NCBI RefSeq assembly: GCF_019635465.1 | Contig: NZ_JAHBZK010000009.1 | Span: forward strand, 1 to 64,000 | Length of the DNA stretch: 64,000 bases | DNA from: Hydrogenophaga sp. | Lineage (GTDB): Bacteria; Pseudomonadota; Gammaproteobacteria; Burkholderiales; Burkholderiaceae_C | Direction of reading: 5' to 3' | Shown here: in pieces, positions 1-8,521 of the stretch | How positions within the stretch are numbered: position 1 is the first letter of the stretch | Layout of the letters: every line of letters starts with the position of its first letter | Made by a program: the position numbers and the translations under genes | Notes under the pieces: generated by a model | Seen by the model: the letters and a program-made list of their open reading frames with translations, nothing else | What the model was told of the DNA's origin: nothing | Database searches by the model: none

Positions 1-1
1 C

Positions 2-211
2 GGCAAGCCCTGCAGCCAGGTTCCGCTCAACGAAGAGGCCTACCCCAGCGAGCCCGATGGCATGTCCGCCATGGCACGTGCTTCCATGGCCTCCGCTTAC
101 AACGCGGGCATGAGCGATGGTCTGGCCGCCTACAACAAGGTCAAGTCCCTGTCCTCCGCCATGGACGCCAAACTGCCCTCCGACCCCACCTGGGCCATCG
201 TGCCTCGATGA
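2..211 (+). CDS. C-terminal fragment of an unrecognised protein
   Basis: The window opens inside a plus-strand reading frame that ends at TGA 209-211 and gives about 69 residues. The tail is rich in Ala, Met and Ser and ends TWAIVPR. No domain is recognisable from this fragment, and the start lies outside the window. It is followed within 20 bases by a strong hairpin terminator shared with the convergent deacetylase gene. That it is coding is inferred from the open frame and the well-placed terminator. No function can be given. Confidence 0.55.
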   Translation, partial: GKPCSQVPLNEEAYPSEPDGMSAMARASMASAYNAGMSDGLAAYNKVKSLSSAMDAKLPSDPTWAIVPR

Positions 212-230
212 GCTGAGGCCAGGCCCTTGA

Positions 231-270
231 AAAAAGAGGCCCAGGTGCTAACGCACCTGGGCCTCTTTTT
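231..270. terminator. Bidirectional Rho-independent terminator
   Basis: A perfect 17-bp inverted repeat (231-247 and 254-270) encloses a six-base loop. Oligo-T runs follow on both strands, five T on plus and six on minus. It can end the plus-strand gene finishing at 211 and the minus-strand polysaccharide trio. On the minus strand the ascending arm is coding for the end of the deacetylase, and the TAG stop lies in the loop. Confidence 0.9.
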
Positions 271-1276
271 CTGGCAATCGCTTGCGTGCCAGACGATTCA
301 CCTCTGCCATCGTGGTGAATCCACCACCCAATCTGTCGCGGAAGTGCTTCAGCACCGCTTCGATACGTCCAACGAACAGCCCAAGCTCTTCGTCGTTGCG
401 CACATAAGGGGTATGGCCAGGCGCCAGGGACGGGGAGTGGTAGGTCATGGTGAAAAGGCGCACCCCCTGCGCGATCAGGGTATCCAGCAGCCGGATCTGC
501 ATCGCGGCATTGACACCCTCGGGCGTGAGGCGAACACGTTGCAGCAACCCGGCGCGGTTGAACGCACCCGGCAACCGGATCGCGCGAGACCAGGGCGCAT
601 CAAACAGCCCGGAGAGAGCGGGTCCGCTGGACGACAAACGCCCGGTAAAGCCCACCGTCAACGGAATCTCGAGAAGCTGCTCGTCCGCATCCACAAAGAA
701 GGGCGCGGATGACGTCCCCAGAAAATCGGGTCCACTCTCCGACGCAAAGCTCGTGTGCGGCACGAAACTGCAATCCACTTCGTAGCCCAGCCGGCGCAAG
801 GTGTCGAAGGTGCCGGGGCCCACACCGTAGCGCCCGGCCTTGAACACCGTCGGCGCCTTGCCAAACGCTTGCGCGATGGCGTCCGTGGTCGCCGCGATCT
901 TGGCTGCCTCGAGCTCGACTGGCAGGTTGCCGTGGAACGAATTGAACCCGCTCACGTCTTCGTCGTGCGGCGGAGTGACCCACGGATGGCAATGGGTGCC
1001 GAACTCCGCCAGTCCCTGGTCGACGAGACCCCGCAGATAGGCTGCCGCGACGGGGTCTGTGGCGACAGGGTGATTCATGACGTACGTGGGCTTGACACCG
1101 AATCGCTCGAAGACCGCATGCGCTCTGCCTTGCGATCGAATGCTCAACGTGCTCCGCGATTCGCGATTGAACGGTCGCATCCAGTCGAACTCCTCCTCGG
1201 TGTCGACAGTCACCAACAGCATCGGGCGGTCGAACGCCAGTGCCGCGGGCCGTCGATCAATGGCCGGCAATGTCAT
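248..1276 (-). CDS. WalW-like polysaccharide deacetylase family protein
   Basis: 342 residues. The N-terminal motif VDTEEEFDW (residues 24-32) is the acidic first motif of NodB-type deacetylases, and GTHCHPW (93-99) supplies candidate metal-binding histidines. The overall pattern matches WalW-like proteins found in exopolysaccharide loci. A role in N-deacetylating the cell-surface polysaccharide is inferred. The ATG at 1276 overlaps the TGA of the upstream acyltransferase as ATGA and follows a G-rich Shine-Dalgarno stretch, so I chose it over longer upstream extensions. No signal peptide is evident, so the enzyme may act in the cytoplasm. The last residues (KEAQVR) are encoded inside the terminator hairpin. 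Confidence 0.8.
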   Translation of the reverse strand: MTLPAIDRRPAALAFDRPMLLVTVDTEEEFDWMRPFNRESRSTLSIRSQGRAHAVFERFGVKPTYVMNHPVATDPVAAAYLRGLVDQGLAEFGTHCHPWVTPPHDEDVSGFNSFHGNLPVELEAAKIAATTDAIAQAFGKAPTVFKAGRYGVGPGTFDTLRRLGYEVDCSFVPHTSFASESGPDFLGTSSAPFFVDADEQLLEIPLTVGFTGRLSSSGPALSGLFDAPWSRAIRLPGAFNRAGLLQRVRLTPEGVNAAMQIRLLDTLIAQGVRLFTMTYHSPSLAPGHTPYVRNDEELGLFVGRIEAVLKHFRDRLGGGFTTMAEVNRLARKRLPEKEAQVR

Positions 1277-2415
1277 GTGCTGCCCCCCGTTGCTGCCGAT
1301 GGCTTGTTGTCCATGTGCTCCCTCGCACTGCTTCTTCCATGCTTGTCTCGTTTGCCACCGATGAGTCGACGCAACCATGGCCCCACCGGTTGCTCGATGA
1401 ACACATTGACCAGCCAGGCCATCAGCAAGGAGACCACGATCAAGCCCAAGGTCACCGCGCCTACGCCAAGCGAGGCAACCCAACCGGCGGCCACTGCAGC
1501 ATTGAACAGCGCGTAGCCAATGTTCTGGTGCACCAGGTAGAGCGGGTACGTCAGCCGGCCCATCATGTCACTTGTCGGCGTCGGGCCATCGGGAACCCTG
1601 GTTGCCACCAGCTTGAGGAAGGCGCCAAAGAACACTGCGATCAAGGCGAGAACCAGCAGGTGATTGGTTCTGCTTGTGAAGCGCAAAAGAGAACCCCATT
1701 CGCTGACGGCGCCTGCTTCGCGCCAGGCGTAACCGCAGGCCAGTACAAAGGCCAAAGCGATCGACACCGCACGGCGCCGCGTCCAGCCGGACTGCCTGAC
1801 CAGAAAAAACAGCGCACCGGCCGCAAACAACGGTGCCCAGTGCGCATTGAGATAGAGCTGCACGGGGTACATGGGCCGCACCAGATTGACCATGGACACC
1901 CCCAACCAGGCGAGCAGGATCAACTCAGCCCGGCGCAGCTGCCCCAACGCGATGATCCCAGCCACCCATACGTAGAAGTTGATCTCCACGGCCAGCGACC
2001 AGTAGGCGCCATCAATGGCGTCCTGGCCGAACCACGAGGGCACCAGAGTCAGGTTGGCCAGCCACTGCGAGGCCGACTGCAGGTGGAACGGCGCCGACGG
2101 GATCACCCATTCGACCAGGACCGTCAGCGCAGCACACACCCAGAAGGCGGGAACCAGTCGCGCCACGCGCGACGCCACGAACTGCCGCACGGCGGCCTGT
2201 TGCGCCGTCATCATGATCACATAGCCACTGATCATGAAGAACAGGTGCACGCCCAGGTAGCCGTACGCGGCCATGTCCGATAGGACACCCAGGCGCTCAG
2301 CGTGCATCCAGCCTTCCTTGGGGCCTTTGTAGAGGTAGTGAAAGAACACGACCGCCAGCGCGGCCAGACCGCGCAAGCGGTCCAGCATGGCGTCCCTGTG
2401 CAGCGGCGCATTCAC
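1273..2415 (-). CDS. Membrane acyltransferase, acyltransferase-3 family
   Basis: 380 residues. Near the N terminus LDRLRGLAALAVVFFHY carries the R-x-x-x-L and histidine signature of acyltransferase-3/OafA-like enzymes. Many hydrophobic segments follow, consistent with about ten membrane helices. The family O-acylates surface glycans using a cytoplasmic acyl donor. The likely start is GTG 2415: it overlaps the TGA of the SGNH gene as GTGA and has AGGAG eight bases upstream. The next ATG is at 2388. Translational coupling to the SGNH hydrolase in front and the deacetylase behind points to one polysaccharide-modifying module. The acyl group and acceptor sugar are unknown. Confidence 0.85.
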   Translation of the reverse strand: MNAPLHRDAMLDRLRGLAALAVVFFHYLYKGPKEGWMHAERLGVLSDMAAYGYLGVHLFFMISGYVIMMTAQQAAVRQFVASRVARLVPAFWVCAALTVLVEWVIPSAPFHLQSASQWLANLTLVPSWFGQDAIDGAYWSLAVEINFYVWVAGIIALGQLRRAELILLAWLGVSMVNLVRPMYPVQLYLNAHWAPLFAAGALFFLVRQSGWTRRRAVSIALAFVLACGYAWREAGAVSEWGSLLRFTSRTNHLLVLALIAVFFGAFLKLVATRVPDGPTPTSDMMGRLTYPLYLVHQNIGYALFNAAVAAGWVASLGVGAVTLGLIVVSLLMAWLVNVFIEQPVGPWLRRLIGGKRDKHGRSSAREHMDNKPSAATGGST

Positions 2416-3218
2416 GATGGGGTCTCCTGGGCCAACGCGCCGCGGATTCGACGGGCCAGCATCTGAGCGCCTTCGGTATTCATGTGCACACCGTCCCGGG
2501 CCCAGCCCACCGTGCGCCAGTCGCCCTGTCCCGGCGTCACCGGCAGAAACCGATGCCCATGATCGATACAACGCCGCATCACGCCCTGGTTGAGCTTTGA
2601 CACCCGATCCGAGGGACCCGCCATCCCGACGCCCGCAGGTATGCCGATGCAGAGCACCTGCGGCCCTTCGGGCAATTGATCCAGCAGGCGATCCCAGGCG
2701 AGAAGTACCTCCTCAACGGACGCTCCTTCTGCCAGGTCGTTGGTTCCGGAGCCGATCACAAGCGCGGATGCGCGGGCCACAGACGCGTACCGGGGCAGCA
2801 CTGTCGACAGGCGCTGTGCGGACTGCCCTCCAATAGCAAAGTTGTGCGCCCCACCCAGCAGCGATGCCGGGAGTACCGCAAGGTGGCTGTCGCCAAAGAG
2901 CAGCCTGGCACCCGGCTCGACCAGGGCGTCTTGCCCGGCATGCATGCCCAGGGTGAGTCGCTCGTGGGCACGTTGACTCAGTCGAGGACCACCCCACAGC
3001 CCCTCCAATGCCTCGAATCGCCACAGCGCACCATCTGCCAACGTCGACGATTTCGAGAGCCCGAACAACACCAGCACGCACATAAGCGCCAGCCAGGCAA
3101 ACAGCGATGCAGCGAAACCACGGACGACGGGCAAGAGGTTCAAGGACTTCAGTCGAGGTACGGCGGGCCCCGGATTGTTACAACAAACGACCGTATCGCA
3201 CGCCACCCAGGCGTGCAT
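2412..3218 (-). CDS. Membrane-anchored SGNH/GDSL-type hydrolase
   Basis: 268 residues with one hydrophobic segment near residues 33-53, followed by an extracytoplasmic SGNH domain. Visible blocks are FGDSHLA (nucleophile serine), the glycine block NFAIGGQS, GTND (block III) and DGVHMN (catalytic Asp/His). SGNH domains often partner acyltransferase-3 proteins to transfer or remove O-acetyl groups on glycans. Here the two functions sit on separate, translationally coupled genes rather than in one fused OafA-like protein. ATG 3218 is used; the N-terminal 25 residues are poorly typical, so a later start is possible. It is the first gene of the minus-strand trio. Confidence 0.75.
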   Translation of the reverse strand: MHAWVACDTVVCCNNPGPAVPRLKSLNLLPVVRGFAASLFAWLALMCVLVLFGLSKSSTLADGALWRFEALEGLWGGPRLSQRAHERLTLGMHAGQDALVEPGARLLFGDSHLAVLPASLLGGAHNFAIGGQSAQRLSTVLPRYASVARASALVIGSGTNDLAEGASVEEVLLAWDRLLDQLPEGPQVLCIGIPAGVGMAGPSDRVSKLNQGVMRRCIDHGHRFLPVTPGQGDWRTVGWARDGVHMNTEGAQMLARRIRGALAQETPS

Positions 3219-3663
3219 TTTTCATGGCGGTCGCAACTGCCGCGTCACTGTGGCGTACACGCCGCGAGCGCTCGCGCCCCAGCCAATTGCGTGCTGTGCG
3301 AAAAGTCGCACTTGATCGCTCACCTGTCATTCAATGCAGCACAAAGGTTCGGATAATGGCGCCGATTGCACACCCCACTAGTGAGTTGGACTGACCGTTG
3401 CGCCGAGGGCCTGCTCAGCACCCGAGTCAATCCCGCCGGAGTCCCAGCAAGCTTCTGGCAAACGCCGAGGACATGGACAAACGCACATTTCCTCCTCTCC
3501 TTGCACCTTCTGGGGACACATTCCCCGAACAAGCGGCCTCCATCCGCAGAGCAAGGGCTACATTGCGACCACTTGGGTTGCGAGCAACCGATTTCGGGTC
3601 AGTGCCGGCCTTCCCGGCATGGCCATTTGACCGCAGCCTTTTCATTTCGATCTGAGTACCTCG
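3219..3663. promoter_or_regulatory. 445-bp divergent intergenic region with several inverted repeats
   Basis: No convincing gene is seen. It separates the minus-strand SGNH trio from the plus-strand glycosyltransferase/flippase pair, so promoters for both should lie here. Perfect palindromes occur at 3252-3263 (GGCGT-AC-ACGCC) and 3263-3276 (CGCGAGCGCTCGCG), with smaller hairpins at 3296-3311 and 3603-3619. A weak -24/-12-like sequence lies at 3386-3401. No strong sigma-70 promoter was recognised. Confidence 0.5.
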
Positions 3664-4569
3664 ATGGCAACGATCCTGCAACGCGTAAGGAACAAGCTGG
3701 TCACCGGATACCAGCGACGACACTACATGGACGAGGCCAGCGCCGTCATGGCGACCCCTCCTCTGGCGCAAGGGTCCACCCCCTTCATGGCGCTGTCCAT
3801 GGTGCACAAACGGGACGTGCTCTCCTACCTCGTGGCGGTCAAGTCCTTCGCCCATTTCCTCAAGCCAAGCCACATCACCGTGGTCTGCGATCCCAGCATC
3901 GACGACGAGGACCGCGCGGTCTTTCGCAAACACATCCCGTTCATTGAGCTGCGCCGCGCAGAGGAATTCAGACGCCCCGGCATTCCGCAGGGCGGTTGCT
4001 GGGAGCGCCTGTCCGCCATCACGGAGTACGTCGCACAGCACTACGTCGTACAGCTCGACGCGGACACGCTCACGATGGCCCCCCTCAAGGAAGTCGAGCA
4101 GGCCATTCTTCAAGGACATGGGTTTGTGCTGGGCGAGCGCGAGAACCAGAGCTTGGTCACGCTTGCACAAGCCGAGGCGAACGCACGCAACTGGGACAAC
4201 CGCCATATTCAATCCGTGTGCGAAAAGCGCATGGTGACGGCTGGACTGACCGAGCAAATGTACGTGCGCGGCTGCGCGGGCTTCACGGGCTTTCCGCCGT
4301 CGGCCGACATGACCGAACGCATGCTCGAATTCTCCAGGCGCATGGACGCAGTGGTCGATGGTCGATGGGCTGAATGGGGGACCGAACAGGTCACCTCGAA
4401 CTACCTGGTGGCCAACGCGCAAGGCACTCGCGTCCTGCCTTACCCCCGTTACTCCACGCCCGAGAAGCGGATCGAGGACATCGCGTTCTTTCACTTCATC
4501 GGCTACGTGCGCTTTGTCAACAGCCTTTATCGCAACAAGACCAAGCAGGCCCTCGGACTGCTGGCCTGA
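3664..4569 (+). CDS. Putative GT-A type glycosyltransferase
   Basis: 301 residues. The motif QLDADT (DxD at 132-134), preceded by a hydrophobic strand, resembles the nucleotide-sugar/metal site of GT-A glycosyltransferases. The rest does not match a family I can name. There is no signal peptide or membrane helix, so it is probably cytoplasmic. ATG 3664 begins 14 bp after an in-frame-independent stop region and has no strong Shine-Dalgarno. The Wzx flippase starts 14 bp downstream, so the two form a short operon. A role in adding a sugar to the locus polysaccharide is inferred from that context. Confidence 0.6.
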   Translation: MATILQRVRNKLVTGYQRRHYMDEASAVMATPPLAQGSTPFMALSMVHKRDVLSYLVAVKSFAHFLKPSHITVVCDPSIDDEDRAVFRKHIPFIELRRAEEFRRPGIPQGGCWERLSAITEYVAQHYVVQLDADTLTMAPLKEVEQAILQGHGFVLGERENQSLVTLAQAEANARNWDNRHIQSVCEKRMVTAGLTEQMYVRGCAGFTGFPPSADMTERMLEFSRRMDAVVDGRWAEWGTEQVTSNYLVANAQGTRVLPYPRYSTPEKRIEDIAFFHFIGYVRFVNSLYRNKTKQALGLLA

Positions 4570-4583
4570 GCGGGCTGCCATCC

Positions 4584-6038
4584 ATGGCCAATCTGCGCAA
4601 GTCGCTGCTGATCACGTTTCTGTTCTCGAATGGCGCGACGGCGGTTCAGTTCGTCGTGACCATCGTATTGGCCCGACTGCTGTCGCCTGAGGAGATCGGC
4701 ATCTTCTCCGTGACAGCGGTGATGGTGTCCATGGCGCATATCTTTCGCGATTTCGGGGTCACCAGCTTCCTGCAGCGCGAAAAGGAACTCACCCGGGAAA
4801 CCGTGGGTTCGGCGTTCGGCGTCTTGATCACCAGCTCGTGGGCCATTGCGCTCGCGGTGTTTCTCGCCAGCGGCCCGGCCTCGCGTTTCTTCGGGCAACC
4901 CGGCATCGAGTCGGTCATGGAGGTGCTCGCTCTGGGGTTTGTTTTCATTCCCTTTGGGTCGATTACCCACAGCCTGTTGATTCGCGACTACCGGGCCCAG
5001 CATCAGATGCTCGCCTACGTCACGGGCACCACTGCCTACGCGGTCACGGCAATCGGACTGGCCTACCTGGGTTTCGGGTACATGTCCATGGCATGGGCGA
5101 ACCTGGCGAACATCGTGGCCACGGCTTTGGGCTACGCGCCGTACCGCCCCAAGATTGCGCCCTGGTTGCCGCGCTTCAAGGGCTGGGGCAAGGTTGTCAA
5201 CTTCGGCGCCGGGGCGGTGCTGGGCAACGGCTTGCACACCGTCAACAATTCCGTCCCAGACATGCTGCTGGGCAAGCTCAGCGGGCCGCACGACGTCGGC
5301 ATCATGGGGCGGGCAATGTCCACCCCGAACATGTTGACCCAGGTGCTGGGCCCGACATTGAACTACGCGGTTCTCCCGTTCCTGTCCAAGAGCCACCACG
5401 CGGGTGAATCACTGGATGGGCCACTGTCCCGTGCGGTCGCGTACATCACGTCATTGATGTGGCCGGCCCTGGCGTTCACATTCATGTACGCCGATGCCAT
5501 CGTGCTGTTTCTCTACGGTGATCAATGGCGTGAGAGCATCCCGGTGGTTCGCCAGGTCTGTTTGATGATGGCCATGACTGTCCCGTTTGCCTTCAACAAT
5601 GCGGCCTACATGGCCATCGGCCGTCCTTACCTGACCTCGCTGCCGACGGCGCTGGACATCATTCTTCGCTGTCTGGGTGTTTACCTGCTGTATGACGGGT
5701 CCCTCGCTTCCTTCGCGTGGGCACTGGTTGCCTCCAGCCTTGTGATGTACCCCGTGCACATGGGTCTGCAGAGGCGCTTCCTGTCCATTCGACCAACACT
5801 CTTTTTGCGCTCGCAGTTGAAGAGCATCGCGGTCGCGGCCGTCTGCACAGCGGTCGCATGGATGGCCCGTCATCTGGCGTTTGGCTGGCCCGTCGCGGCC
5901 GAAATGGCCATCGCTGCGGTGGTGGGTCCGATCAGTTGGGTGTTGGCGATCTGGCTGCTTCGCGCGCCGCTGCGCCATGAATTCGAGAATGCGCTCAAGC
6001 GCTTTCCGAGCCTGAGCACCCGCCTGGGCCTGAGCTGA
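4584..6038 (+). CDS. Polysaccharide flippase, Wzx/MATE-like (WzxC type)
   Basis: 484 residues, strongly hydrophobic throughout with about 12-14 predicted membrane helices. The N terminus (LLITFLFSNGATAVQFVVTI, then ARLLSPEEIGIFSVTAV) is typical of Wzx/RfbX-type flippases that move lipid-linked oligosaccharide across the inner membrane. ATG 4584 was chosen because the family signature begins right after it. It lies 14 bp behind the glycosyltransferase gene. It is the only flippase in the locus, so it is the likely transporter for repeat units made by the minus-strand operon, although it is transcribed convergently to that operon. Confidence 0.88.
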   Translation: MANLRKSLLITFLFSNGATAVQFVVTIVLARLLSPEEIGIFSVTAVMVSMAHIFRDFGVTSFLQREKELTRETVGSAFGVLITSSWAIALAVFLASGPASRFFGQPGIESVMEVLALGFVFIPFGSITHSLLIRDYRAQHQMLAYVTGTTAYAVTAIGLAYLGFGYMSMAWANLANIVATALGYAPYRPKIAPWLPRFKGWGKVVNFGAGAVLGNGLHTVNNSVPDMLLGKLSGPHDVGIMGRAMSTPNMLTQVLGPTLNYAVLPFLSKSHHAGESLDGPLSRAVAYITSLMWPALAFTFMYADAIVLFLYGDQWRESIPVVRQVCLMMAMTVPFAFNNAAYMAIGRPYLTSLPTALDIILRCLGVYLLYDGSLASFAWALVASSLVMYPVHMGLQRRFLSIRPTLFLRSQLKSIAVAAVCTAVAWMARHLAFGWPVAAEMAIAAVVGPISWVLAIWLLRAPLRHEFENALKRFPSLSTRLGLS

Positions 6039-6058
6039 CCCATCGCCCGGGCGCGTGT

Positions 6059-6178
6059 CTATTTGTCCTGGCGCGACCTGGTCGCTTTTTCGCGATCAGC
6101 CAGGTCGGCCTTGAGGGCGCGATAGACAACGTAGAGCAGCAGCAGCGGCGTCAGCAGGATCGACAGGCTATTGAGCAA
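6059..6178 (-). CDS. Possible 39-residue single-pass membrane protein
   Basis: A short frame overlaps the acyltransferase end by 11 bases and runs to TAG 6061-6059. Starting at TTG 6178 it has AGGAG six bases upstream. The product has one hydrophobic segment (about residues 5-22, ILLTPLLLLYVVY) and a charged tail ending SRQDK. An ATG at 6214 would give a longer form without a clear ribosome site. It sits last in the polysaccharide operon. Coding status is inferred from the ribosome site, overlap and amphipathic layout; no family is known to me. Confidence 0.4.
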   Translation of the reverse strand: MLNSLSILLTPLLLLYVVYRALKADLADREKATRSRQDK

Positions 6179-7256
6179 CGTGGGCTCCTGAAGAGGACCG
6201 GGACAGCCAGTCATAGAGGCGGCTTCGAAACGGCAGCTCAACCAACCGGTAGAGCACCACGGACGACACCATGACGACAATCAGATAGGCCAGCCATTGG
6301 GCCGCCCCGACCTGGGGCGACAGGAACTTGACCCAGTCCTTCACAAAATAGTGGATGAGGTAGGTCGAATAGGACACCTCGCCGAGAAACAGCAGGGGGC
6401 GGCTCGACAACAGCCTCGACCACGACCGACGCTGATCGAGCAAGGCCACCACCAGCAGGCAAAACAGCGCTGGCGCGACGACGTAGTCGGCCACTCGCCA
6501 ACCCGCACCCATGGCGACGACGCTCACCACAACGATTCCAAGTGCCCATCCAGAGCGGGCGGCCACGCGCTCACTGTGGTTCACCCAGTAGTACCCGATC
6601 ACCAACCCCATGCTGAACTCGAGCAGACAACGGACGAGCCCCATCCGTGCGATGGCCTCACCCACCGATGGCACGCCAGCGACGACGAAGGTGGCGGCCA
6701 GCCCCCCGATCAGGGCCACCATCAACAATGGCAACCCGAGCGCACCGAGTCGGGACGCACGCTTGACCAGCCAGACCAGCATGGGAAAGAGCAAATAGGC
6801 CGCGAACTCGGTGCTGATGGACCACGCCGGGACGTTCCAGGCGATATCCGAGGTGAATCCCCAGTTCTGCACCAGCACCAGGGACATCAGGTAGTAGCCC
6901 AGGCCATAGCGGTCACCGAGATCGCCCGAGCTGGAAAACAAGGCAATGGCCAATGGGTTGAGCAAGAACAGCAGCAAAACGGCCAGGTGCAGCGGGTAGA
7001 TCCTGGCGATGCGGCGGCAGTGAAAGTTCAGCGTGCCCGCCACCGTGGGCCGCTCGAAGCTTGCGTGGTAGTTCAGGTACAGCACCACGCCACTCAAGAT
7101 GAAGAACAGATCCACCGCCAGATAACCCAGGGCGATGGGCACGCCGACCCAGTGCGGCGTGGCGGTGGGCAGAAACTCCTTGAAGTGATACAGCACCACC
7201 AACCACGCGGCAATGCCGCGAAGGCCGGTCAAAGAATTCAGGCTGGTCGGCTTCAT
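6168..7256 (-). CDS. Membrane acyltransferase, acyltransferase-3 family (second copy)
   Basis: 362 residues. SLTGLRGIAAWLVVLYHF near the N terminus carries the arginine and histidine of acyltransferase-3 enzymes; about ten hydrophobic segments follow. Start ATG 7256 overlaps the TGA of the O-antigen-ligase-like gene as ATGA, and the family signature begins about ten residues later. It is the last large gene of the main polysaccharide operon. Together with the acyltransferase at 1273-2415 it suggests two acylation sites or two acyl groups on the polymer. Substrate is not readable from sequence. Confidence 0.85.
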   Translation of the reverse strand: MKPTSLNSLTGLRGIAAWLVVLYHFKEFLPTATPHWVGVPIALGYLAVDLFFILSGVVLYLNYHASFERPTVAGTLNFHCRRIARIYPLHLAVLLLFLLNPLAIALFSSSGDLGDRYGLGYYLMSLVLVQNWGFTSDIAWNVPAWSISTEFAAYLLFPMLVWLVKRASRLGALGLPLLMVALIGGLAATFVVAGVPSVGEAIARMGLVRCLLEFSMGLVIGYYWVNHSERVAARSGWALGIVVVSVVAMGAGWRVADYVVAPALFCLLVVALLDQRRSWSRLLSSRPLLFLGEVSYSTYLIHYFVKDWVKFLSPQVGAAQWLAYLIVVMVSSVVLYRLVELPFRSRLYDWLSRSSSGAHVAQ

Positions 7257-8518
7257 CGCGCTTGCATGCGGTTGCTGAGGTTGGTCATCGCCATTCCGAA
7301 GGCCACCAGGTAATAGAAGAAGGACTGGAATCCGATGCCCACGAATGCCCCGCCCGCCATGAACACATACAAGGTAAACAGCAGGTACCGCGCTGCGTCC
7401 TGTATCCACTCTTCGCCTGGAGGGGCAATCCGTTTGCTCACACGCGCAAAGGCATTGCGGGTCAACAACGCCAGCAGCAGGAAGCAGATGATGCCGGGCA
7501 CACCGGTTTCACCCAGTACCTCAAAGTAGATGCTGTGAAAGGCCTTGCCGGTCACTTCAAGGGTGGAGCCGTCGGCCAGCAGCATCTTGGACACGTTGAT
7601 GCGATAAACCTCGAAGCTGCCGCCCCAGGGGTGCGTGGCCACGTAGTCCAGCGTCCACAGCCACACAGCCACGCGCCCCATGGCCGAGCCCTCCGTATCG
7701 TCGCCGATGGTTTCCATGCGGCTGATCCATTGGTCAGACGCAATGCTGGCCACGATCGCCACACCAATGGCCACCACCATGAGGTAGGTGAACTTGGACT
7801 TGCTGCGCATGATGAGCAAGGCCGACAACAGGCCGAGGGCGATGAGCCCGGTGCGCGCATAAGTGCCAATGGAGGTAAGCACCGCCAAGGCGATGAAGCC
7901 CCCCAGCATGACCTTCGCGGCGCGTTTGTACGGAACAAGCGTCTGGTGCTTGTACAGATACAGGCACATGGGGACCAGGCACACGGAGATGAGCGCCAGC
8001 GTGCTGCCCTCCCCCAGCCCATGGTTGCTGAGGATGAGGCCCAGTGGCTTGCCGTATCCCCCCCCCGAAATGAGGACCTTGAATCCGAACGGGATGCAAT
8101 GCGCAATGCCCGATATCACCAAGGTCCAGAGCATGGCTTCGATGTGCACTCGCGTGCGCAGGAAGAAGGGCACCAAGGCTGAAAACATCACGCTCTTGAA
8201 GGCCCAGTCCCACTTCCCCAGCGCCGGACCGGGAACGGCCGCCCAGAACAGTGTGAGCGTCATCCAGAACCCGAACAGCAGGGTGATCCAGGTGACTGCG
8301 CGCGCCTTCACATAGGCGTCCTTGGGCAAGCGAAAGAAGCTCACAAAGACGCACAAGCCCAGGATCAGGGAAACGGGCACGGATGAAATCAATGAAAAGG
8401 CAATCTGCTGTGGGGTGAAGATGTCCACCCACACGTATGCCAGCACGAAAATGAAGGACGCCTGGAAACCCATGGCCAGCAGCGCCATGTAGACCAGGGT
8501 CAAAAACAAGCCACGCAC
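7253..8518 (-). CDS. O-antigen ligase/polymerase-like protein, exosortase-A-associated type
   Basis: 421 residues with about ten to twelve membrane helices. The N-terminal MRGLFLTLVYMALLAMGFQ and following DUF5935-like region, with a Wzy_C-like centre (THPWGGSFEVY, then LGETGVPGI), match the ligase family known from XrtA loci (TIGR03097, from memory). Such proteins join or polymerise lipid-linked glycans at the periplasmic face. The start is GTG 8518, three bases after the stop of the preceding glycosyltransferase. The acyltransferase behind overlaps it by four bases. In this operon it is the best candidate for the polymerase. Confidence 0.8.
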   Translation of the reverse strand: MRGLFLTLVYMALLAMGFQASFIFVLAYVWVDIFTPQQIAFSLISSVPVSLILGLCVFVSFFRLPKDAYVKARAVTWITLLFGFWMTLTLFWAAVPGPALGKWDWAFKSVMFSALVPFFLRTRVHIEAMLWTLVISGIAHCIPFGFKVLISGGGYGKPLGLILSNHGLGEGSTLALISVCLVPMCLYLYKHQTLVPYKRAAKVMLGGFIALAVLTSIGTYARTGLIALGLLSALLIMRSKSKFTYLMVVAIGVAIVASIASDQWISRMETIGDDTEGSAMGRVAVWLWTLDYVATHPWGGSFEVYRINVSKMLLADGSTLEVTGKAFHSIYFEVLGETGVPGIICFLLLALLTRNAFARVSKRIAPPGEEWIQDAARYLLFTLYVFMAGGAFVGIGFQSFFYYLVAFGMAMTNLSNRMQAR

Positions 8519-8521
8519 TGC

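Noticed and set aside
3386-3401. A -24/-12-like sequence TTGGACTGACCGTTGC as a sigma-54 promoter.
   Set aside because: GG and GC have the right ten-base spacing, but the -24 element departs from TGGCAC and the site is 260 bp from the gene; too weak to call.
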